From NCBI GenBank assembly GCA_964035015.1, contig OZ035997.1, forward strand, positions 87,325,483 to 87,389,482: DNA of 64,000 nucleotides, read 5' to 3'. Under the pieces are notes generated by a model, which was not told the DNA's origin, did not search any database, and was given only the letters and a program-made list of their open reading frames with translations. Below are positions 33,960 through 45,626 of the stretch, piece after piece. The translations under genes were made by a program, and so were the position numbers. Position 1 is the stretch's first letter. Each line of letters opens with the position of its first letter. The stretch comes from Corallium rubrum. Lineage: Eukaryota > Cnidaria > Anthozoa > Scleralcyonacea > Coralliidae.

Positions 33960-35455
33960 TTCTGGTAATGGTTTGCTTTTTGGGCCGTTTCTCTTCACTA
34001 ATTTCCGTTACAGTCTTGTCTGGGCAGTCCATTGCATCTAAGATGGCCATGTTTGTCACAGCTCCAGCACTTTGATGATTGACATGACGGACGGCGAATC
34101 AGAAGGCGATGAGCGACGATCGCGAGAGCGACGTTGTCGGCCTTTCCTTACTTCCTCAGCAACAATTTGTTAATCATTGCCTCGATCTTATCGAACTTTG
34201 TACTCTCTGCATGTGTTCTCTGGCGCTGGATCACTGGAGATTTCCTCGTCGATCTTACTCACATTCCACTGAAGAGGTATCTCGAGGCAATCTATTTTGG
34301 CGTCGACTTGCTTACTGGAAAGACTCTAACTCTAGCGTTGTTTCAAGTGCCACTTGTAAGGACTGAGGCCACGCCTGACGAATTTTTAACCGCATATCAT
34401 CTTCAGGGAGAGCATCAATGAAGTTATCTCGAGCTAAGACAGCTTGTAGTTCTGGTGAAGCATCCGGGTAAGCCGTTCTTGTTAAGCTCTCTACACTTCC
34501 CACCAGCTCGGCAATAGATTCGTCCTTTCTCTTCGTCCTAGCTACACTTTAGTTTGGCTCTTGCCAACTCGAACTGGTTGGTCACTCCGAAAGGAGGAGT
34601 CAGGGCTGCAACTAATATTCTGTAATCTCTTCGTTCGGCAACGGACATATACTCAATACCAATGCAGCTTTTCCATCCAGAGCAGTAGCTAAAAGACAGC
34701 TTTATCATCATCTCCCCATCAGTTTATCTCTGCAGTGATATTAAATTGAGCCTGAAAAGCTTCCCAAGAGGACTTTCCATTGAATTTAGGCGGGGCTTGT
34801 ATGGGTTTATGCCTTCCTTGCTTGAACACACATTTAAGTTTGCTTTCACCTCAGTAAATTGGGCCTTTGGGTGTTCGTCGAAACAAGCTCTCGTGCATGC
34901 TTAATACGCCTCTTCTGCCTTGCAAATGAGCGTCGCCTTTTGCTTTTTGGTTAGTAAATTGGGTCCTTGGCTGTTCGTCGACACGGGCTTCGCTTAAATT
35001 GTCTCTTCTGCCGTGAAAATCATCTTCGTCTTTTGTTTTCCTGCTGGTCAACTGGGCCCTTATTTTGGTTGTTCGTCGAAATAGGCATTGCTTATTTTGC
35101 CTTGCAAATGGCCTTTTTTATACTACGGACGCATTATGCGTATGCATGGGCGCATAATTCGTCTGTATCTTTATCTGTCTAGTGTAACCAAGTACGTCCA
35201 GACGCATAATACTTCTGTAGTATAAAAACAGCCAATCAGCTTCAGTCGATTGCACACACTGGTCAAGCCTTTCTACAGCCGTCAACAACTTTGTAAAATC
35301 TTTAACAAAGTGAGCACGATATTCTTTTCGAACATCATCAATCGACGTTTCTAAGCACTCGTCAGTAATTCTCTTTTAATATCTGCGATCACACTTTCAA
35401 CATTCCCCTCCAATACAGCGAAGCGAATTTCAAAATCTGCTACATCTGAACTTTT
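33960..35455 (-). mobile_element. Gypsy-type LTR retroelement fossil, gag part (reverse)
   Basis: On the - strand: the same charged gag segment as at 12865-13690 (DEQPRTQFTN, DEDDFHGRRD), a capsid-like block (LARDNFIDALPEDDMRLKIR) at about 34440 and a zinc-knuckle-like CWSCDKHGHLR near 34060. It is an old, broken copy. Confidence 0.65.
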
Positions 35456-36265
35456 ACTTGTTGAACCCACATCGCACTTGTCAAAGACGTCATGTGTCGT
35501 TCCAACGTCGTACCTGCGCTAAAAAGGAACTGAATGTGGGAATGCGGACGCATTGTCCCAGTGACCCTGTAATGGAAGTCAACGGACAGAGACTTCTGGA
35601 GGAGCAACCAGACCAGTGCAAGAATGAAAACGTGGATCACCTGGTTAGAGCATTACCGCAGAATCATCAAATAATGAACTCGCGCAACAATTGGTTAAAC
35701 AATCTCGGCTCGAAGACCCAGAAATTCGTCCAGTAATAGAGTAGATACAAGAATCATTAATTAAGCCGACTTGGCAAGACGTTTTTTAATACATACAATG
35801 TGGCCGTAAAAACATACTGGGGTCAATAAGTCCTTGAAACTCTACGAAGGCACACTGCATGGTTGTTTGGATAACACAATGTCTGATCATATAGAGATTT
35901 CGTTTGGCAACTGGTAGTACCGAAAGTATTGCGGCGAGCTATCCTCCAGCAACTACACGATAGCCCAACGGGATGACATTTCGGAGTCACCAAGACGTCA
36001 TTGCATGGCAAAGATAAGAGAAAGATTATAAAACGAGAACAACAGCATTAAACCCACAATCAGACGGCACGGTAGAAAGATTTAATAGAACGTTGGAGAA
36101 TCAGTTTGCCATCTTTGTTGAAAGCCACCAAAAAGACTGGGACGACCACATTCCATTGCTACTACTGTCTTATCTCTCAGCGGTACACGAGAGTATCAAA
36201 CAGACCGCAGCTAACCTAATGTTTGGACGAGAACTACCAGTCTTCTTTATGGCCGCCCCCTGACC
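35456..36265 (+). mobile_element. Gypsy-type LTR retroelement fossil, pol part
   Basis: On the + strand: a segment typical of the linker between RNase H and integrase (ECGNADALSQ type, about 35530), an integrase zinc-binding piece (about 35925-36000) and the end of the integrase core (DGTVERFNRTLENQF, then LMFGRELP at about 36070-36240). Its orientation is opposite to the adjacent gag fossil. It is broken and old. Confidence 0.65.
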
Positions 36266-36465
36266 AGTCACAGATACCGAGTAATAAGTACGTTTACATC
36301 GGGAAACTGAGAAAGAGACTGGATGACTGCCACGAATTCGCCCGAATTCGGATGCGAGCGGCTACGTAATATGACGTATATATACCGTATAGACGCGACC
36401 CCGTGTCTGTAGCTCCAAAATGTGTACCTTCCTAAGAATATGTACGCCTTTGTAACATGTATACG

Positions 36466-36740
36466 AAGGCTGGTTTACACGTGCAATTTTTGAAGCGATA
36501 AGTATCGTCAACTTCTGATTTAGATGCATAGTAAGTACAAAAACAATCAGCCGATTGTTCCGCTCGGCGTGGTTTCATCTTCCACACTTTTCTACTTACT
36601 AGTGTTCGTAATTGATTACCATGCACTTAAACCAGAAGTTGGCGATGTTTATCGCATCAAAATTCGCAAGTGCATGCCTAAACTGAGAAACGATCAACGT
36701 AACCTTATTACTATATATAGTGCCAAAGGCTAACTTACAC
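36466..36740. mobile_element. MITE with imperfect inverted ends
   Basis: 'gcgataagtatcgtcaactt' (36497) is inverted at 36628-36653 as 'aagttggcgatgtttatcgc'. The outer parts 'ggctggtttacacgtgcaat' and 'gcaagtgcatgcc' are weakly paired. Confidence 0.45.
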
Positions 36741-36765
36741 ATACCACGGCATAACTTTGCCTAAG

Positions 36766-36820
<55 letters not shown>
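36766..36820. repeat. (AT)n microsatellite
   Basis: A pure TA run of about 55 bases. A 21-base C run lies at 36964-36983. Confidence 0.95.
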
Positions 36821-36823
<3 letters not shown>

Positions 36824-37304
36824 TATATACAATCATAGTACCGAGTTAAACGATCACAAGATCTGTATCTTTTTAAGCTTCCCTTCTGTTTGTACGAGAA
36901 ATGGTCAATAAATAGTCATTGATGGAAAATTGCAGCAGCCTTTTGTTTTTTTGTTTTTTTATCCCCCCCCCCCCCCCCCCCCCTTCTTTTTTCCAAACTG
37001 TAATAATAAAGGTATGAGGAATCTGGATAAAATAAATCCTCATAAATCCTCATACTAAAGGTACATAAGCTATGAGGATTTATGCCACCGTATACTATAG
37101 CTTCGATTCTGGGGTGCTTTTTTAATTCTAAAGTAACAATATATATTAACGAACTTGATAACGGCATCCGAAGCATTATATTTGGGGCCCTTGCTTCCTT
37201 GTCGAGCTTTTATACGCATGTACTTTATGTAAACCTGCCTAACACAAACCCTAAACCTAAACCTAAACGAGGAAATGTTGGCAATGCATATTTATTTTAA
37301 ACAG

Positions 37305-37401
37305 ATTTTGGCGTCCCTCGTGCTATTATCAGGCTCCTGCCTTTCCAAAAACTCAAAAAATATCTGAATCTCCTGAAGCGCCACATCACTGACATCAGCA
37401 G
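37305..37401 (+). CDS. possible orphan internal exon
   Basis: It is bounded by an acceptor (tatttattttaaACAG at 37304) and a strong donor (CAG|GTATGT at 37401). One frame is open throughout: FGVPRAIIRLLPFQKLKKYL then NLLKRHITDIS. It could be an amphipathic helix, but there is no recognisable family and no neighbouring exon. It is short enough to be chance. Confidence 0.2.
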
Positions 37402-38420
37402 GTATGTAAATATTAATTGTAAGTTGGCAAAAAATAGCCGACGTACTTAAGATTTTGTTTTTGTAACTAATTGTACATTAGTTATAAAAGAGGCGAGGAA
37501 AAGCTAATTATATCTAGCTTTATTGTTTGCAAGTTTGTCTTGATATTGTTTTTTTCTCGGCTTTCAATATTTGTCTCTTAATTAAATGTATTTGTTCTCC
37601 GGCGTGAGAAGTGTACCAGCCATCGTCTTTTATGAATTCATGTGCTACTGTCAAGATCTGATTTTAGGAACGAAATGACACTTGCTCGACGTTAAAATAA
37701 CCAGCTAGTGCATGCGAATGATTTCAAAATTGGATTTAAGATTTTCATGTATTTTCGCATGTAAGGTATAAATAGTATGATTTGCGAATAGCAATATATA
37801 ATTGGACGACGCTTCGACTCGGCTACGGGTCATTTATTTTATTCAGTTTTAATTCATGTTGACCACGACCGGTTTAGTATTATTATGTTAAAAATTAAAC
37901 TTTATACAAAAAAATTAATAAATATAAATATAAATATAGACAGTCACTAATATCTGCTTTAATATATTAATGTCTGTGTGAGACGCGGAATAAAATCGTC
38001 TGGCGTTAGCCAGAGTAAAACCGTAAGACATGAGAGTTGGGTGCCACCCGAAAAGACTTAAGATTTTCTAGCTATATCATTAATATCATATGAATTAAAA
38101 AACAAACAAACAAAGAACAGAAACAGATAAAGAATAACAAGGTAATTAAAAACTACATGCAGATATCATCTGATATCGCTAATTGTCTTAAAATAATTTT
38201 TTTATATATGCCAAATATAGAATTAGGTACTAAAAACGATTACAATTTTTTTGTCGATATTTAGTATTAATTTAGCATTTTATTCTGGCCAACGCCACAC
38301 AATTTTATTCACCTCTGGATCAAGCCCTCAGGCAGAAATGACTTAAAAGCTATTTGTTGAAAAGTACAATGCTACGTGCAACCTTTTTATCGGTTTGGGC
38401 ATAGTCATTCAAAATATGGT
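37402..38420. other. no gene; short-repeat core pieces
   Basis: AT-rich. It holds two opposed copies of a small repeat core ('aataaaatcgtctggcgtta', at 37988 on the + strand and 38278-38340 on the - strand), which also occurs at 50605, 51078 and 59535. Confidence 0.5.
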
Positions 38421-38424
38421 CTGC

Positions 38425-38590
38425 ATGGAAACTCCGCTAAAGTCTCTGTTCTATGTTTTTGTTCGCTTTTATGCATTTTTGTGCGCGGTGAACGGTCACT
38501 GAACCCATTGTATTTTAGCAGAATGAACGAATTATCCAATAGCAACGTTTCAGTTCAATCACTCAATCGTGCTACCAATCCCAATAATAT
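38425..38590 (+). repeat. dispersed repeat, copy 1 (second copy 56430-56575)
   Basis: Blocks 'tttatgcatttttgtgc', 'acggtcactgaaccca' and 'acgtttcagttcaatcactc' recur at 56430-56575 in the same order and strand at about 85% similarity by eye. No coding frame is shared. Confidence 0.65.
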
Positions 38591-38672
38591 AAAAAAAAGT
38601 TTTATCGCCAGACTCCAGTGTTTTGGAGTGTAGAAAATAGAAATTACGATGGAAATATTTTTATTAATAGCT

Positions 38673-38772
<100 letters not shown>

Positions 38773-39129
38773 AATTAAATTACTGCGGAATACGAGCTGA
38801 GTTGCGACAACATATATGTGGAATGCATTCTAAGGCTATCTTAATTAATACTGTTACCTATTCTTATACAAAATATGGATATTGTGTCACATCGTACCTA
38901 TAATTACATGTAAACAAACAATTTAATTTTAAATGAAATATTTACCGAAAAAATTGCATAATATATATATTCGAGATTTAAACAATTTGTTATTGATTAT
39001 TTGGTGAATACAAAATTTAGACGGAAGACAAAAACGAAAAAAAGAGTTTTCGTTTTTACCAAACGGAACTCGGGTTTTAAAACACTATTACTGCCGCTAC
39101 CCGTGGTATAATTGTGAGCGCAAATAAAA

Positions 39130-39300
39130 TTAATTATACTTGCCAGCGGCATATATTACTGACCAATAACTATGTCTGTGAACACACTGAACACGTCCAA
39201 GATATTAAAGCACTTGACTTCAAAGAACTTGATCAGACATTAGGAAAGCGAAGAAAGAAAGAAAGCATGGAGATTAACATTAGTCATCAGTTTCGCAAAG
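39130..39300 (+). repeat. third copy of the 4680-5060 repeat
   Basis: It shares 'attactgaccaataactatg', 'tctgtgaacaca' and 'catcagtttcgcaaag' with 4680-5060 and 5857-5880. It lacks the hAT insertion seen there. Confidence 0.55.
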
Positions 39301-39442
39301 CCTACATGAATAATAACGGAGCCAAAACCTACAATCGCACACGCCGATCCGCAATCGAGATCGATATCGACCTACACCAAAAAGATGCATGATACATCGC
39401 TCTAATGAATCTCTTGTTGATGAAGTCTGACAGGAAAACATG

Positions 39443-39448
<6 letters not shown>

Positions 39449-39527
<79 letters not shown>

Positions 39528-39557
39528 TTATTTATTTGTTTATTTATTTATTTATTA
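39449..39557. repeat. (AT)n plus (ATTT)n microsatellite
   Basis: About 75 bases of TA repeat followed by TTTA/TTTG tetranucleotides. Confidence 0.95.
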
Positions 39558-39754
39558 ACTTTACAACCATACAAGTGTGCGAAAGAATGAATACAAGTTT
39601 AAAAAACAAACAAACAAAAACCCCAAAAAAAACCCCTAAAAAAACAACGGTGCAAGACTTGGTCATGGTTGAAGGTATGGTCAACAGGACATGAGTCCCA
39701 TGTGAAGACCAACCTGACCAAAAAAATACAGAGTAGACATAAATTAAAGACAAG

Positions 39755-39762
39755 GACTAATA

Positions 39763-39829
<67 letters not shown>

Positions 39830-40740
39830 TCTTTATTTATTTAGTTAAAATACTCATTAATAATTCATGAAGAAAACACAAAACAAATCATGACCGCAGG
39901 CCCGGATTTACCAATTTTGGGCCTACAGGGTAAGTGTGGTGACACATTTCTAGGGGGGCCGGGGGCATGTCCCCCCCGGAATTATTTTTATTTTGAATTT
40001 TGGGCCTGCGAAACAGCATTTCCCGCATTTTAAGGACAGTTTTGAGCAAAATATAAAGGTCTGAAATCCCATTTTTTTAGCAGGGTTTCGGCCACCTCTG
40101 CGATCTAAGACCATCTAAGCCTATCTGAAGCCCTGAACAGAAAGATTTGTAGTTTATGGGCTAAAATAAAATTAGGGGAAAATTAAGTTTGGGGAAATTT
40201 TGAAATAGTGTCTAAATTTATTTTTTTCGTTCCAAAACGTGGGCCGTCCAAATTGTGGGCCTACAGGCTATAGCCTGGTAAGCCTATTGGTAAATCCGGG
40301 CCTGCATGACCGTGAAGGAGGTTGTATATCTGATACTAACCACACGTAGTCCGCTCTAAAACATTGAAATTGAGCTTTTTCTGAATAGTAAGCTGAACAA
40401 ATATTACTCATATTAACATCAAAGTTATGACCCAGAGTATTTTCGGCTCGAGCTTGTATATCCAATACAACACGGCCACTCATATAAACTATATATATAT
40501 ATATATATATATATAATACTCATTAATAATTCATGAAGAAAACACAAAAGAAATCATGACCGTGAAGGAGGTTGTATATCTGATACAAACCACGCGTGGT
40601 TGTATCAGTCTAGTGGTGTATTCAGATCTATCTCCGCTCTAAAACATTTGAAATTGTGCTTTTTCTGAATTATTCTGAACAAATATTACTCATATTAACA
40701 TCAAAGACTCGGAGTATTTTAAGTTATTTACAATATTCGT
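39755..40740. repeat. tandem segmental duplication
   Basis: The first copy (39755-40490, carrying the hAT MITE) and second copy (40490-40740) share an (AT)n tract. They also share 'tactcattaataattcatga', 'gtgaaggaggttgtatatct', 'ccgctctaaaacatt' and 'aaatattactcatattaaca'. The unit without the MITE is about 300 bp. Confidence 0.75.
39897..40304. mobile_element. hAT MITE, 408 bp, with 8-bp TSD
   Basis: The ends CAGGCCCGGATTTACCAAT and the complementary ATTGGTAAATCCGGGCCTG are perfect. Flanks are CATGACCG at 39889-39896 and 40305-40312. The neighbouring duplicate at 40549-40560 has 'atcatgaccgtgaagg' without the element, which is the empty site. The interior carries the CCGGGGGCATG hairpin block shared with 1355 and 23720. 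Confidence 0.9.
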
Positions 40741-41325
40741 GTCCGTGTTGTATTGGATATGACAATAATCGCGTGGTTAAGCGATCAGGTATAGGATTGC
40801 TAATATGATAAGAATAGGATTTTGATCCCGCTTTTGATGGCGCGTTCTTTCTTTTTGACTTTGACTTCGTTTGCTGTCATACTGATATTAGTTCCAATTT
40901 GCGAAATTTGAGAAAATATTCTTCGTTGGCTCTTGTGATTATTTTAATTATCATTAGGTTAGAAGATATTGTTTTACTTCAATGCCGCTTAATTTCTATT
41001 TGTCTCATTAATTTAATGTCTGTCATGCGTGGGAAATGTTGTATTATGCGGTGTAATTATATGCGCCATCACTCGTTTGATATTACAACCAGAGAGTTTC
41101 GTGAATAGTAATAATTAATACTTATATTTCAAGTAATTGTTTTATATAGAATTTAGTGATTAAACTAGTATAATAGGGATATTAATGATATTGTGCTAAT
41201 TTCTGTTTTGGGAAATTAAAAAACACCCAAAGAAAAGAAACAGAAATTAGTTCAAGACTAACAAGGTATAATTAAACCGATTATATATACATTTGATATT
41301 GCCTATAAAGGTATTGATCTTAGGC

Positions 41326-41334
41326 TATATAAGG
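41326..41334 (+). promoter_or_regulatory. TATA box candidate for the secreted-peptide gene
   Basis: TATATAAGG lies about 390 bases upstream of the start codon, with a second TATAAAG at 41304. A 5' untranslated exon from about 41355 to 41414 (donor TTG|GTAAGC) spliced to an acceptor at 41708 (TGTACAG) would connect it to the ATG. This model is inferred only from signals. Confidence 0.35.
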
Positions 41335-41411
41335 CTTTGTGTGCTAGCATGAGCTTCAGTCTGTTAGCTTATACTCTCGTAACAAGACGTATCCAGAAAC
41401 AGCAGTCAAAG

Positions 41412-41602
41412 TTGGTAAGCACGTATAGATTTTTTTCGTATGTTTTTGCTGTACAAGCTGTGAACTGTCGTAAGTTAAACTTAGAGAAATCCTCTAAGCT
41501 CTGGACGGGACTCGAACCCGGCCACAACCTTCCAAATTTTTCTCTGTGTTTAACTTACGACAGCTTGTACGGCAAGAACATACGAAAAAACTTTACCAAC
41601 TC
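41412..41602. mobile_element. foldback element with a Pol III B-box-like apex
   Basis: The left arm 'ttggtaagcacgtatagatt', 'tttcgtatgtttttgctgta' and 'caagctgtgaactgtcgtaa' pairs with the right arm (cttacgacagcttgtacgg ... catacgaaaaaactttaccaa). At the apex the - strand reads CGGGTTCGAGTCCCG, a perfect tRNA T-arm. It may be a hairpin element that captured a tRNA piece, or a SINE pair. Confidence 0.6.
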
Positions 41603-41721
41603 AAGGTGAAAACACTAATAACATACGTATAGATTTGTAACGTATTTTAATGCGAATTTTTTACCCTGCATTCTAATAAATATCTTATATTTTCTCGTAC
41701 ATGTACAGGTAAAAGTAAACG

Positions 41722-44700
41722 ATGATGAAAATTAGTATCATCTTACTCTTCAGTGTGGTTTTCTTAGCCATATTTCAAAACGGTTTGTCTGCAATTCTGC
41801 AAAAGGTGAGTATCCTTAAACGTGTATCACTGACATAACGTTTTAGCATAATTCATTTTAGCACAACTTATAAAAGTTATATATAGGTATAATAACGGTA
41901 ACATATCATATTTTGTAATTGATTAAATGTAGCAGAATTAATAATATGAACAACAATTTTTAGTATTAAAAAAGCTCAAAATTAGGATTTTCATTGGTGA
42001 TATATAAGAAGATTGGTAACTGTAGTTAAAATTTTGCATTGCCATTTTTATTTAAAGAGGTAAAGCTGTTAAATTGAATAAAATAAGATATAAAAATACA
42101 GTAATAACTGTATAATTACAAATTTTTGAAAGAGCAGCTAGCCTTGCCTGTAAAATCTCGTATTTGTGTGTGTGTGTGTGTTGTGTTGTGTTGTGTTGTG
42201 TTGTGTTGTGTTGTGTTGTGTTGTGTTGTGTTGCTGTGCTGTGCTGTGCTGTGCTGTGCTGTGCTGTGCTGTGCTGTGCTGTGCTGTGATGTGCTGTGCT
42301 GTGCTGTGCTGTGCTGTGCTGTGCTGTGCTGTGCTGTGCTGTGCTGTGCTGTGCTGTGCTGTGCTGTGCTGTGCTGTGCTGTGCTGTGCTGTGCTGTGCT
42401 GTGCTGTGCTGTGCTGTGCTGTGCTGTGCTGTGCTGTGCTGTGCTGTGCTGTGCTGTGCTGTGCTGTGCTGTGCTGTGCTGTGCTGTGCTGTGCTGTGCT
42501 GTGCTGTGCTGTGCTGTGCTGTGCTGTGCTGTGCTGTGCTGTGCTGTGCTGTGCTGTGTTGTGTTGTGTTGTGTTGTGTTGTGTTGTGTTGTGTTGTGTT
42601 GTGTTGTGTTGTGTTCGGTGTGTTTTTCATTCTGAATTAACTAATAGCATACAATTGAATTGCAATTTATTGCACAAAATCGGCAAACAAACAAACCGAA
42701 TTTGACTTCCAAACGGTTGCAAATCGTTATCTATTGTTTAGACTGTAATTAAGAATTATGAATAAATGCAACCCTTGCCTATGTATTTGAATCTAGAGAA
42801 TATTTACAAAAATACTGAAATAAATTAGACATCAAAATCTATGTTGTTTTCTGCAAGCACAGTACACTTTGAAATATAAGAATTCAAATCATATGTAAAA
42901 CGTCTATTATTGGAACTCTCAGTAGCGAAGCTAACTATGGCAAATGGTCATGGCATGCAAATTTAAAATAATCCGCATACTTAGACATTTAACAAAGTAT
43001 ATCCACCAACTCTTATTTCGTTGGAACTTTTTAGTTCCACTTAGTAAGATTACTATTAATAATATCTAATTTGTTGCATTTTTATTTCGTAACAATTGCG
43101 TTGTTGACAGATTTACATACAGTATATTTCACTAGATTTCAAAATATGCTGATTAGTTAAAATTTGCATGAACAGTTGTTATGCTTGACTTCGCCACTGG
43201 AACTCTGGACAAGATATTGTATTCTAAAACCATTACAAGAAATTTGAAAATTCGTGCAGACATATACCTTGGCTCATTAATTTTGGTCACCATTATAAAT
43301 TGAATTGAATGATAGAAATCACTTTGTATTGTAATAAAATAACAACAAATTACCGTTAGTAGTTAGGTGCTGTCCTATGGTTGACAGTTTGTATTATTCT
43401 ATTATTACTTATACTTATAGGCCCGATAGCAATGTGCTAGTATACACAAAAAGTCTTGTAAACTTTTAATTTTTTAAAATGTCTCCACAAAGTATGACAG
43501 CCTTGATCAACATTAGCACCAACAGGAAAGACCTTTTTGTTAGTCACCAATTTCCTTTCTTTTTCCTGTGGGCCCCAAGAAGCATTTATTACTTTTATAT
43601 ATCTAGTCAAAAGCCAGTTACTCAGGTTTGTTATCATGGAAACATAACTGAAAATTGCTGTCTACGCGAGTACAATTATTACTTTCAAATCTAAGGATGA
43701 TGTATAGAAATTTGTTATTTAGGTAAAATACCCAATTGGGGGTTCTTCCTTCGAGTTTTAAATGCAGCTAACATGTTTGAAGTATAAGGCAAAGTTTAGT
43801 TTTATTTAAACCAGCTTGGCTCTATTTAGACATCAGATCGAGGACAAGCACAAACCAGTGCTGGATTATAGTTTCTCAAACAAATTTGTCTTTTAAGAAA
43901 AAAATGTCTCTAAAATTTTCTAAATTTCACCGTAATGTTCCTTCGATTTCTAAATACTGATTAGGACCTGGTGAAAAACCTCGAGGCACAGGAGATGAAT
44001 TGAATCGAACAGTTTACTCACATAAAGTCACCCATCTATGCACTACATGTAACCCCACTCGACTGGGCTTAACTTCAGTGGTGAGGAGCAGTGTGCTAAT
44101 TAACGGCTTGTGTTACCCATGCTTGTATAGAGATGTCTAAATAGAATGGCACTAAGCATAGTCAATATAGACTTTGGTATAGGACAAGTTCAAACGCTTC
44201 CGCTGTTCAACAAAGCGACTCATTAATGTTATTGTTTAGAAGCATTTTTCCTCCACCATGGGAGTAAGTGCAAAGGGCCTATTAAAGTGTGCCTATAGAG
44301 CGCTTTCATTCATGTGATCGGTGGCCCATTGGGGTAGTGAAACAATACGAAATATTTGAATAAGAAAGAGCTAATTCCCAAACCGTACACCAATATGGCC
44401 GCCATTTCATTGTTTTGGTACACCAATATGGTCGCCGTGACGTAAGATGAAAACGCTCTATGGTTTGGAATCCTGGAAAATTTTGAAAGGGCTGATTTTC
44501 AAATAGCTTGAGCGATTGAACCCAAACTGTTGCTATTGGATGATTGCTTCATTATACAGATTGAGAAAACACAATAATCATGTTTAGTAACCGTAAAAGT
44601 GCACAAATTTCCAAAAACCTGAAGAAAAGCATAAAACAACGACTGTTGTTGAGCTCGAGCTTCGAATCAAACAACGGCCACATTTATTTTCTATTAACTA

Positions 44701-45098
44701 CGTCGTTATACAGAAAATACAATGTGTTCAGTGCACGTATAACAAAAACATAGAACAAAGTCAGAGTTTGGTTGCGTTTCCAGACCCTTTACTTCTAGAG
44801 ATTGCATATACTGTGTTGTATGTGTGGGGGAAACTGTCGAAAGCGGCTTTTTCAAATTGCTTCAGACGATAACAAATAAGTTTTTAACTAATTTCTTAAA
44901 TGAATCTACTTTGTTTCCATCAAGGTAAATGGTGATGTCAGCAATGAATTACGAATCCGAGGAGCGGCTGGTAGTCTGCACTGTGAGGAAAATCCCATGG
45001 TCTGTTTGTCGGATGGGGATTGCGACAACTGTGCAGTTCCCATGAAATGCTTACCTGACGACAACTTAGGTTATTCGAAATGCACTATAGTTCAATGA
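41722..45098 (+). CDS. small secreted six-cysteine protein, two coding exons
   Basis: Exon 41722-41805 ends at a consensus donor (AAG|GTGAGT). Exon 44925-45098 begins after 'tttccatcaag' and ends with TGA. The phase is 0 and the protein has 85 residues. Residues 1-24 form a clear signal peptide (MMKISIILLFSVVFLAIFQN plus GLSA). Exon 2 holds six cysteines spaced C-x6-C-x5-C-x2-C-x5-C-x10-C, in a polar acidic context (CLSDGDCDNC). A basic LRIRG before the cysteines may be a processing site. Polyadenylation signals AATAAA lie at 45169 and 45174. I do not recognise the family. Size, one exon per module and spacing suit a secreted disulfide-rich peptide (defence, venom-like or matrix); the role is unknown. 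A second ATG follows the first immediately, so either may start. Confidence 0.7.
42171..42615. repeat. pentanucleotide array (TGTGC)n flanked by (TGTGT)n
   Basis: About 440 bases of near-perfect 5-bp repeats. GTGTT-type units lie on both outer sides and GTGCT-type units in the centre, with one variant near 42289. It lies in the large intron of the secreted-peptide gene. The long Cys/Val or Gln/His open frames through it are artefacts. Confidence 0.97.
42620..44290. other. intronic AT-rich sequence, no gene
   Basis: Part of the intron between 41806 and 44924. A SINE-like phrase near 44080 ('tgggcttaacttcagtggtg') weakly resembles 24845. Nothing else is supported. Confidence 0.5.
44298..44458. 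mobile_element. MITE with GAGCGCTTTCAT ends and TA duplication
   Basis: The left end 'agagcgctttcatt' is inverted at the right end ('atgaaaacgctct'). TA dinucleotides flank both sides. It contains two copies of 'acaccaatatgg(c/t)cgcc'. Confidence 0.6.
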
Positions 45099-45421
45099 GT
45101 ACACAGATCCAGTATAACTAAATTCTGTAATTCTGAAACCTTATTGTGATGTATATTTGGGAAAATAGAATAAAATAAATCAGTTAACAAAGGGTATAAA
45201 CATTTGTCACACAATGCATGTCGATCTCACAATAATTATATGTTCAATACGTTTTTTTCGCGCAAGTAAGCCATTATAATTAAAAGCATGCAACTGAAGT
45301 AGAAAGAAAGACTTCGTGTACACAGCTTTTATCCATTAAAAATTAGGTGCATTGCCAAAATATATAGCTATAAAGGAGGTTGTACGGATACAGTTGCAAT
45401 ACCAGGGTAAAACGACTGGAG

Positions 45422-45423
<2 letters not shown>

Positions 45424-45515
<92 letters not shown>

Positions 45516-45532
45516 GAGAGAGAGACAGAGAG

Positions 45533-45625
<93 letters not shown>
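45424..45625. repeat. (GA)n microsatellite, about 200 bp
   Basis: A GA run interrupted by a few GACA units near 45508-45536. It lies about 330 bases after the stop of the secreted-peptide gene. Confidence 0.97.

Positions 45626-45626
<1 letters not shown>

Noticed and set aside
37240-37272. CCTAAA repeats suggesting telomeric sequence
   Set aside because: Only about three imperfect units, not an array, and not the TTAGGG type expected in animals. The TTAGGG-like text near 424 is equally degenerate.
42052-42705. Long Cys/Val-rich and Gln/His-rich open frames on both strands
   Set aside because: They are the six-frame shadow of a pentanucleotide array, whose period lets every frame stay open.
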